64,000 bases of DNA from Beijerinckiaceae bacterium. Lineage in GTDB: Bacteria > Pseudomonadota > Alphaproteobacteria > Rhizobiales > Beijerinckiaceae. The notes beneath the pieces are model-generated. The model was not told where the DNA came from. It was given only the letters and a program-made list of their open reading frames with translations, and did no database searches. Shown piece after piece: positions 58,999-64,000 of the stretch; within the stretch, counting starts at the first letter, position 1, and each line of letters opens with the position of its first letter. The position numbers and the translations under genes were made by a program. The DNA is taken from the NCBI GenBank assembly GCA_024304885.1, contig JALJOM010000003.1, positions 1,832,110 to 1,896,109 on the forward strand. The letters are read 5' to 3'.

Positions 58999-59409
58999 GC
59001 CGAAGATCGGCCCGGCACGGCTTCCCCGATGCCTCCGGTCTGGAGGCACGATGGATCCCCAGCGAAATGAAGATCGTTTCGCTGGGAGTTTCCACTACTA
59101 CAATAAGTTGGCTCGGAGTCTTGATTGAGCGGTTTCGGGAACTGCTCTAGGATGTTTGCGCGGTAGGATATTGTCGCCAACAATTTTTTTTTAGTTTTTT
59201 GAAAAGCATTCTAATCGAGACACGAGAGGTTTCTTGCAGGTTGTCGTTGCGGGCCATGGTGTGCCACGGCCCAATCTCGCGCCTTCGACGGCCGCGGGGT
59301 TTCGGCAGCCTGCGCCATCAGCCGCGGTGACCGAATTCCCTTCGAGACCCGCGAGCTTTCTCGATCTTCGGCTGGTTCGGCCGAAGCACCGAAGTCTGGA
59401 GCCCTGCCC
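58999..59409. other. Intergenic region between the peroxiredoxin and cysK
   Basis: 411 bp without a gene. It holds a 9-bp hairpin (CCAGCGAAA / TTTCGCTGG at 59059-59085), a CTAG after CTGCT at about 59137, and a T-rich run near 59180-59205. A cysK promoter should be in the right-hand part. Confidence 0.45.
59059..59085. terminator. Hairpin downstream of the peroxiredoxin gene
   Basis: CCAGCGAAA, 9-nt loop, TTTCGCTGG: a perfect 9-bp stem 61 bp after the stop codon. No U-tract directly follows, so the terminator role is inferred. Its arms share CCAGCGAA with type A elements. Confidence 0.4.
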
Positions 59410-60405
59410 ATGGCGCAAACCGCGATGAAACCGACCGAAAGCCCTGCCGCGGCGCCCCTGCAGGGTCGGGGACGGATCTACGACTCGATCATCGACACGA
59501 TCGGCGACACGCCGATCGTGCGCCTGAACAGGATCGCCGCGGCAAAGGGCGTCAAGGCCAATCTTCTCGCCAAGCTCGAGTTCTTCAACCCGATCGCGAG
59601 CGTGAAGGATCGGATCGGGGTCCACATGATCTCGGTCATGGAAGCCGCGGGGCGGATCACGCCGGGCAAGACGGTCTTGATCGAGCCGACCTCCGGCAAT
59701 ACCGGCATCGCGCTCGCCTTCGTCGCGGCGGCGCGAGGCTACCGGCTGATCCTCGTGATGCCCGAGTCGATGTCGATCGAGCGGCGCAAGATGCTCGCGC
59801 TGCTCGGCGCCGAGCTCGTGCTCACTCCTGCGCCACAAGGCATGAAGGGGGCCATCGCCAGGGCGCAAGAGCTGCTCGAGGCGACGCCGGATGCGGTCAT
59901 TCCCAAGCAGTTCGAGAATCCCGCAAATCCCGAGATCCACCGTCTCACGACCGCCGAGGAAATCTGGAACGACACGCAGGGCACGATCGACGCCTTCGTC
60001 GCGGGGGTCGGTACGGGCGGGACCATCACCGGCGTTGCGCAGGTGCTCAAGCCGCGGAAGCCCGGGCTGAAGGTCATCGCGGTCGAGCCCGAGGACTCGC
60101 CGGTCCTCTCCGGCGGGCAGGCGGGGCCGCACAAGATCCAGGGAATCGGTGCGGGCTTCGTGCCTTCGATCCTCGACCGCAGCCTCATCGACGAGGTTCT
60201 GACGGTCGGCAACCAGACCGCGTTCGACACGGCGCGCCTCGTCGCTCGCCTCGAAGGGGTTCCCGTCGGCATCTCCTCGGGCGCGGCCGTCGCGGCAGCC
60301 GTCGAGCTCGGGCTCAGGCCGGACTACGAAGGCAAGAATATCGTGCTGATCATCCCGTCCTTCGCCGAGCGCTATCTCTCGACCGCCCTTTTCGACGGCC
60401 TCTGA
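59410..60405 (+). CDS. cysK: Cysteine synthase (O-acetylserine sulfhydrylase)
   Basis: CysK makes cysteine from O-acetylserine and sulfide. Fold type II PLP enzyme with [26 protein letters not shown] (Schiff-base Lys66), [13 protein letters not shown] and [13 protein letters not shown]. 331 aa, slightly long because of an N-terminal tail. GGAG precedes the ATG. With CysE 4 kb upstream it completes the pathway. Confidence 0.95.
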   Translation: MAQTAMKPTESPAAAPLQGRGRIYDSIIDTIGDTPIVRLNRIAAAKGVKANLLAKLEFFNPIASVKDRIGVHMISVMEAAGRITPGKTVLIEPTSGNTGIALAFVAAARGYRLILVMPESMSIERRKMLALLGAELVLTPAPQGMKGAIARAQELLEATPDAVIPKQFENPANPEIHRLTTAEEIWNDTQGTIDAFVAGVGTGGTITGVAQVLKPRKPGLKVIAVEPEDSPVLSGGQAGPHKIQGIGAGFVPSILDRSLIDEVLTVGNQTAFDTARLVARLEGVPVGISSGAAVAAAVELGLRPDYEGKNIVLIIPSFAERYLSTALFDGL

Positions 60406-60874
60406 CCTCCCGATCCGCTTTCCTTCCAGACCAGGACCGGCACGCCAGCCGAATCGTGCCGTCACGTCTCGCAGAGCGGGATGAAGAAAAGCGGACACCG
60501 ATTTTCTGCCCGCATCCCGCTCTGAACTTTTGGAATCGATCACGTTTCACGACCTTGGATCGATTCGATCCAAAGTCATCGTGTTCTAGCGGGCCAATTA
60601 CGCGTGCCGCACCTCGTGTTGCACTGCAAGACACGGGCGATCACCTCTGTATTCGCTCGTGAATGACCCAGAAGAATCTTGCGGAGCGAGGAAGAAGGCG
60701 CATATCCTGGCGACCGCCTGGGAAAAAGCTCAGGACTTGCCCTTGTCGCAACAAAGCCGGCACCCGGAGAGGGTCCGCGCGTACGTTCGCCTTCCCGCGA
60801 ATTCTATCGAATGCGGTAAGCGCCAGGCAATGCGACTGTGACAAGATAAAAGAACTCATCCGGGAGGCATCGAC
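60406..60874. other. Intergenic region downstream of cysK
   Basis: 469 bp without a supported gene. The repeat at 60473-60589 occupies the first part; the rest contains the promoter region of the small membrane protein at 60875, with no operator recognised. Confidence 0.45.
60473..60589. repeat. Composite C-C'-B element lacking module D
   Basis: AGAGCGGGATGAAGAAAAGC (C), CGCATCCCGCTCTGAAC (C'), TTTTGGAATCGATCACG, then the B hairpin CTTGGATCG / CGATCCAAAG and TCATCGTGTTCTAG. Module D, present at 39391 and 63766, is absent between C and C'. Confidence 0.85.
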
Positions 60875-61171
60875 ATGGGCGTTATGATCGTCGGAGGCAT
60901 ACTCTTCGGCACTGTTCTCGGCAGGTTCTTCAAGGTCTACATTCTCGTGCCCGCCAGCGCGCTTGCCGTCGTGCTGGTCCTGGCGAGCCCGGCTCCGCCG
61001 GAAGGGGGCTTGTGGTCTTCGATGCTCGAGATCGGCGTGCTCGTCACCAGCTTGCAAGTCGGCTACCTCGTCGGCCTCGTAGCCGGATTCGTGTTGCTTC
61101 AGGAAGGGAGCAGCAGGGCCTGGGGCCAGAGAGCGACGAGCAGCGTTTCACGCTCCTACCGCATTCGCTAG
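60875..61171 (+). CDS. Small membrane protein, 98 aa
   Basis: Two to three hydrophobic helices (about 3-15, 20-40, and 52-75) are followed by a basic Ser/Arg-rich tail of about 20 residues. GGGAGG lies 9 nt before the ATG. No family recognised. The stop codon TAG is the first base triplet of a type B element, and the last residues may therefore be shaped by the insertion. Confidence 0.65.
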   Translation: MGVMIVGGILFGTVLGRFFKVYILVPASALAVVLVLASPAPPEGGLWSSMLEIGVLVTSLQVGYLVGLVAGFVLLQEGSSRAWGQRATSSVSRSYRIR

Positions 61172-61219
61172 ATCATGATGACTTTGGATCGAATCGATCC
61201 AAAGTCATGAAACGTGATC
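61169..61219. repeat. Type B palindrome
   Basis: TAGATCATGATGACTTTGG, ATCGAATCGAT, CCAAAGTCATGAAACGTGATC: a near-perfect inverted repeat with arms of about 20 bp. It supplies the TAG of the preceding gene. Confidence 0.85.
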
Positions 61220-61438
61220 TCGTGCGACCTCGAGAGACCCACGTCGAACTTCGCCGTCTCGCCCGGAGCCTTCGACCGCCCGTCACCACGCCACACCAAC
61301 CTCGAACGACCGGATCGTCACCCTCGCAACCGGAATGCTTGCTCCGCGTTCTCGGGCGTGCGAGGGCGTTCCGAGCAAGGCACGGCAGAACGTCGGCCGC
61401 GTCACGGCAGGTTCCAGCCGCGAGACTCCGGAGGAAGA

Positions 61439-61855
61439 ATGAGACACGACAGGATTTTTTTCGTAGCGATCCTCGCCGCGAGCCTCCTCCCGCAGAGCAG
61501 TGCCCTTGCCGACCCGGTCGGCGACTGGCGGGTCGGCGACGGCAACGCGACAGTGCGCATCAGCAAATGCGGTGCTGCGCTCTGCGGCATCGTCGCGTCG
61601 ACGGCCTCCCCACCCGGCCGCGACTCCAAGAACCCGGACCCTGCCAAGCGACGTCGATCGGTGATCGGTATCCAGGTCTTGAGCAACATGAGGCCGGCCG
61701 GCGCGAACAGCTGGACCGGGACGAGCTACAACGCCGAGGACGGCCAAACCTATAACGCACGCATGTCGATGCAAGGGGAACGTACCATGCAACTTCAAGG
61801 ATGCGTGCCCAACGGCGGACTCTGCGGATCGGAAACCTGGACCAGGGTGAGATAA
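61439..61855 (+). CDS. DUF2147 secreted protein
   Basis: The 138-residue protein has a signal peptide (about 1-24, FFVAILAASLLPQSSALA) and a DUF2147 lipocalin-like domain: GDWRVGDGNATVRISKCGAA LCGIVAS, GIQVLSNMRPAGANSWTG and LQGCVPNGGLCGSETWTRV. The Cys pairs fit a periplasmic location. Function unknown. GGAGG lies 7 nt before the ATG. Confidence 0.88.
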   Translation: MRHDRIFFVAILAASLLPQSSALADPVGDWRVGDGNATVRISKCGAALCGIVASTASPPGRDSKNPDPAKRRRSVIGIQVLSNMRPAGANSWTGTSYNAEDGQTYNARMSMQGERTMQLQGCVPNGGLCGSETWTRVR

Positions 61856-62230
61856 CGCGCTAGTACCGGCAGTCGATGATTCCCGTTACGTCGGTTGTAT
61901 CGCCGTCTCCGCTTCCTCGCCATTGAAGCGTGGTTCTCTTCGTGGCTCACGCTGCGAAGGCGACGGATATTGGAGCGCTCTCGGATCCGATCAGCAAGCG
62001 CGCCACGGGGGCACGCCGTCGCAGGCGCGCGGCGCGAACCGGTCTTCGGTTCGCTGGAACTTGCTCCAAGGCGAAGGTCGGGATGCGACCGGTGGCACGC
62101 GAGGGCCGGCCGCGCTCCCGGCCGCCGTGCGGGTGAAGCATCTGCCGAGGCCAGCGAGCCGGGGCGCGGCGATTGCACCGGCCGGCTTCGTCGTGATCAC
62201 GGTTCCTCGAGCCGAGCAGTAAGGGTGAAG
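61856..62230. other. Leader region of prs with a degenerate repeat
   Basis: 375 bp without a gene, including the type A remnant at 61973-62067. The prs promoter should be here. The prs frame is open back to 61895 but the extension has no similarity. Confidence 0.45.
61973..62067. repeat. Type A element, diverged
   Basis: GAGCGCTCTCGGATCCGATC at the left and GCGAACCGGTCTTCGGTTCG CTGGAACTTGCTCC at the right keep the ends of type A; the middle is diverged. It lies in the prs leader. Confidence 0.55.
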
Positions 62231-63163
62231 ATGAAAATCCTGGCAGGCAATTCCAACCGCGCCCTCACCGAGGCGATCGCGGCCTATCTCGGCGTGCCTT
62301 TGACCAAGTGCCAGGTACGTCGCTTCGCCGACATGGAGATTTTCGTCGAGATCCAGGAAAACGTCCGAGGTCAGGACACGTTCATCGTGCAATCGACCTC
62401 GTACCCCGCGAATGATCACCTCATGGAAATGCTGATCATGACGGACGCCCTCCGACGCGCTTCGGCGCGCCGGATCACCGCGGTGCTCCCCTATTTCGGC
62501 TATGCGCGGCAAGACCGGAAGCCCGGGCCGAGGACCCCGATCTCCGCGAAGCTCGTCGCCAACCTCATCACGCGGGCCGGCGCCGACCGCGTCCTCACGG
62601 TCGATCTTCACGCCGGCCAGATCCAAGGCTTCTTCGACATCCCGACCGACAATCTCTTCTGCGCGCCGGTGCTCGTCCGCGACATCAAGGAGCGTCTGCC
62701 GCTCGACAATGTCATCGTGGTCTCCCCGGACGTGGGCGGCGTGGTGCGGGCGCGCGCCCTGGCGAAGCGCATCGACGCCCCGCTCGCCATCGTCGACAAG
62801 CGCCGCGAGCGCGCCGGCGATTCCGAGGTGATGAACATCATCGGCGACGTGGCCGGCAGGACCTGTATCCTGATCGACGACATCGTCGATTCCGGCGGCA
62901 CCTTGTGCAATGCGGCGGATGCCTTGCTGCGGTTCGGCGCGAAGGGGGTCTATGCCTATATCACTCACGGTGTCCTCTCGGGCGGCGCCGTGGCGCGTAT
63001 CGCGGCATCCCGTCTCGAGGAGCTCGTCATCACGGACTCGATCCAGTCCACCGAAGCGATCCGTGTCGCCGAAAACATCCGCATCGTCTCGGTCGCCCCG
63101 CTCATCGGCGAAGCCATCGCCCGCATTGCCAAGGAAGAAAGCGTCTCGAGCCTCTTCGACTGA
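62231..63163 (+). CDS. prs: Ribose-phosphate pyrophosphokinase (PRPP synthetase)
   Basis: Prs makes PRPP from ribose-5-P and ATP for nucleotides, His and Trp. [40 protein letters not shown], the ATP/Mg loop [20 protein letters not shown] and the PRPP-binding [13 protein letters not shown] are visible; 310 aa. ATG at 62231 follows AAGGG; a GTG 6 nt earlier is also in frame. Confidence 0.96.
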   Translation: MKILAGNSNRALTEAIAAYLGVPLTKCQVRRFADMEIFVEIQENVRGQDTFIVQSTSYPANDHLMEMLIMTDALRRASARRITAVLPYFGYARQDRKPGPRTPISAKLVANLITRAGADRVLTVDLHAGQIQGFFDIPTDNLFCAPVLVRDIKERLPLDNVIVVSPDVGGVVRARALAKRIDAPLAIVDKRRERAGDSEVMNIIGDVAGRTCILIDDIVDSGGTLCNAADALLRFGAKGVYAYITHGVLSGGAVARIAASRLEELVITDSIQSTEAIRVAENIRIVSVAPLIGEAIARIAKEESVSSLFD

Positions 63164-63362
63164 GGCCGAGCGCGGCAACGGCACCGACCCGCGGCTTGCA
63201 AACAAGGCATTCGCACCTATCTCTCCATCGGCAGGCCACGGCACCTCTCCCCAGGTGTCCTGTCGTGCTTTGGGGACCTCGCGCGTCTTCCCCACGAGAA
63301 ACCGATGCATCCACGCCTCCATCCGAGAGGCGCCGCGAAATTTTCGGCTGGACTAATTTGTC

Positions 63363-63393
63363 GATATAGTTGATAGATTAACATGACTATATC
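63363..63393. promoter_or_regulatory. Inverted repeat (operator candidate) upstream of a small protein gene
   Basis: GATATAGT (63363-63370) and ACTATATC (63386-63393) are perfect inverted repeats separated by 15 nt, in a short AT-rich stretch 17 bp before the start codon at 63411. The layout fits a dimeric repressor site or an RNA hairpin over the ribosome-binding region; the ribosome-binding AAGGA lies just after it. Confidence 0.45.
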
Positions 63394-63410
63394 CGAGAGA
63401 AGGAACCGCC

Positions 63411-63632
63411 ATGCCGGACGCCTACATCATCGAAGTCGCTGGTCGGACCGCGGGAATCGTGGCTCGTGATTCGCGTGACGACGCGTTCAGCTTCTACGCG
63501 GCCGCGCGCATGTTCGAGGAGATGGAGGGGCAAAGCTTCCAGGATCCGGTCGCCGCCGAAACTGCCGCGCGCGAGATGGCGCGGCGCGGGTCGTTGCCCC
63601 GCCGAGCCGAGCCGAGCCGCGAACGATCCTAG
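63411..63632 (+). CDS. Small protein of unknown function, 73 aa
   Basis: The protein starts MPDAYIIEVAGRTAGIVARD and has a helical Glu/Ala-rich middle and a basic, Arg-rich end. AAGGA lies 7 nt before the ATG. No family recognised. Its TAG stop is the left edge of a type A element, so the last residues could be altered by the insertion. Confidence 0.6.
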   Translation: MPDAYIIEVAGRTAGIVARDSRDDAFSFYAAARMFEEMEGQSFQDPVAAETAAREMARRGSLPRRAEPSRERS

Positions 63633-63768
63633 AGCGGATTTCCGATCCGATCGAATCGGAAACCCGCTCTACATTCTTGTCTTGTCGCAATTTCGCATCG
63701 ATGGCGATCTATCGAAACATCGAGATCGATATGCGAACCGGTGACCGCTTCGCTGGAAATTGGCCTAG
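63630..63768. repeat. Type A palindromic element, complete
   Basis: CTAGAGCGGATTTCCGATCC, GATCGAATCGGAAACCCGCTCT, CATTCTTGTCTTGTCGCAATT, GATCTATCGAAACATCGAG and CGAACCGGTGACCGCTTCG, ending GGAAATTGGCCTAG. It is the clearest A copy and shares the GATCTATCG block only with 960-1128. Confidence 0.85.
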
Positions 63769-63919
63769 ATCCCGATGACTTTGATTCGAGTCGATCCAAA
63801 GTCATGAAACGTGATCGATTCCAAAAGTTCAGAGCGGGATAGGCAGATAAGTTTACGCAATCTGCGTAAACTCGATTGCGCCGGAAAACCGCTGTACACC
63901 TTTCCTCATCCCGCTCTAG
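63766..63919. repeat. Composite B-C'-D-C palindromic element, complete
   Basis: It starts at the CTAG that ends the preceding A element: ATCCCGATGACTTTGATTCG, TCGATCCAAAGTCATGAAACG (B), GATTCCAAAAGTTCAGAGCG (C'), the D palindrome GTTTACGCAATCTGCGTAAAC, then CCTCATCCCGCTCTAG (C). Nothing else is seen up to base 64000. Confidence 0.85.
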
Positions 63920-64000
63920 CGCATTTCTCGTCTCGCCCGCGGCGGAAGCGCGGCACGGATCGCCTGCACCGACGCGAGGCGGGTCGGGCGCCGTATCTGC

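Noticed and set aside
60659-60841. 60-aa ORF between cysK and the 98-aa membrane protein
   Set aside because: No ribosome-binding site or recognisable feature, and two frames are equally open.

Overview
This is GC-rich, gene-dense chromosomal DNA from an alphaproteobacterium, most likely of the order Hyphomicrobiales (Rhizobiales). The evidence is the order uvrA-ssb-gyrA, the proS-lolC-lolD operon with a short ProRS, adjacent glmS and glmU, a LON-domain/Trm112 pair, an alphaproteobacterial SOS box (GAAC-N7-GAAC) and an EcfG-type promoter (GGAAC-N17-CGTT). I cannot place it at genus level. No rRNA, tRNA or CRISPR array was seen.

Layout. 1-7.3 kb: two tandem class III cyclase-like/TPR genes (the first cut by the window edge), an ornithine aminotransferase, small membrane proteins, a DUF4239 protein and a c-type cytochrome. 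7.3-15 kb: uvrA, ssb, gyrA, a potassium-channel-like protein and a RelE/ParE-like toxin remnant. 15-25 kb: proS-lolCD, an acetyltransferase and a flavodoxin-like oxidoreductase with overlapping divergent starts, a PuuD-like membrane protein, a MOSC protein, glmS and glmU. 25-33 kb: opgGH (periplasmic glucans), a frameshifted higA, a 2OG oxygenase, ispG, a cytidylyltransferase-like gene and a NepR-like gene behind an EcfG-type promoter. 33-37.5 kb: a large two-propeller repeat protein, then LON-domain and Trm112 proteins. 37.5-45 kb: a secreted protein, tesB, a formaldehyde-activating-enzyme homologue, a multicopper oxidase, DUF72 and phosphoketolase. 45.2-48.5 kb: a decayed phage-like island at the 3' end of a PRC-barrel gene. 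49-55 kb: efp with both of its beta-lysylation enzymes (epmA, epmB), a large MscS channel and an ATC-hydrolase family gene. 55.5-60.4 kb: cysE, metY, a 1-Cys peroxiredoxin and cysK, a sulfur-assimilation and redox group. 60.4-64 kb: small proteins and prs.

The most unusual signal lies between the genes. A family of palindromic, modular elements bounded by CTAG occurs at least a dozen times. One type (A, about 100-170 bp) has the outline TAGAGC...GCTCTA. The other (B/C/D, about 50-155 bp) contains near-perfect 18-24 bp inverted repeats. Their edge supplies the TAG stop codon of six different genes, and one type A copy sits in frame inside the flavodoxin-like gene, as Rickettsia palindromic elements do. 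A second notable structure is the phage-like island. It is flanked by two diverged copies of the PRC-barrel gene 3' end plus terminator, and carries a GH108-PRC chimeric pseudogene and a secreted glycosidase-like protein with a tail-fibre-like insert.
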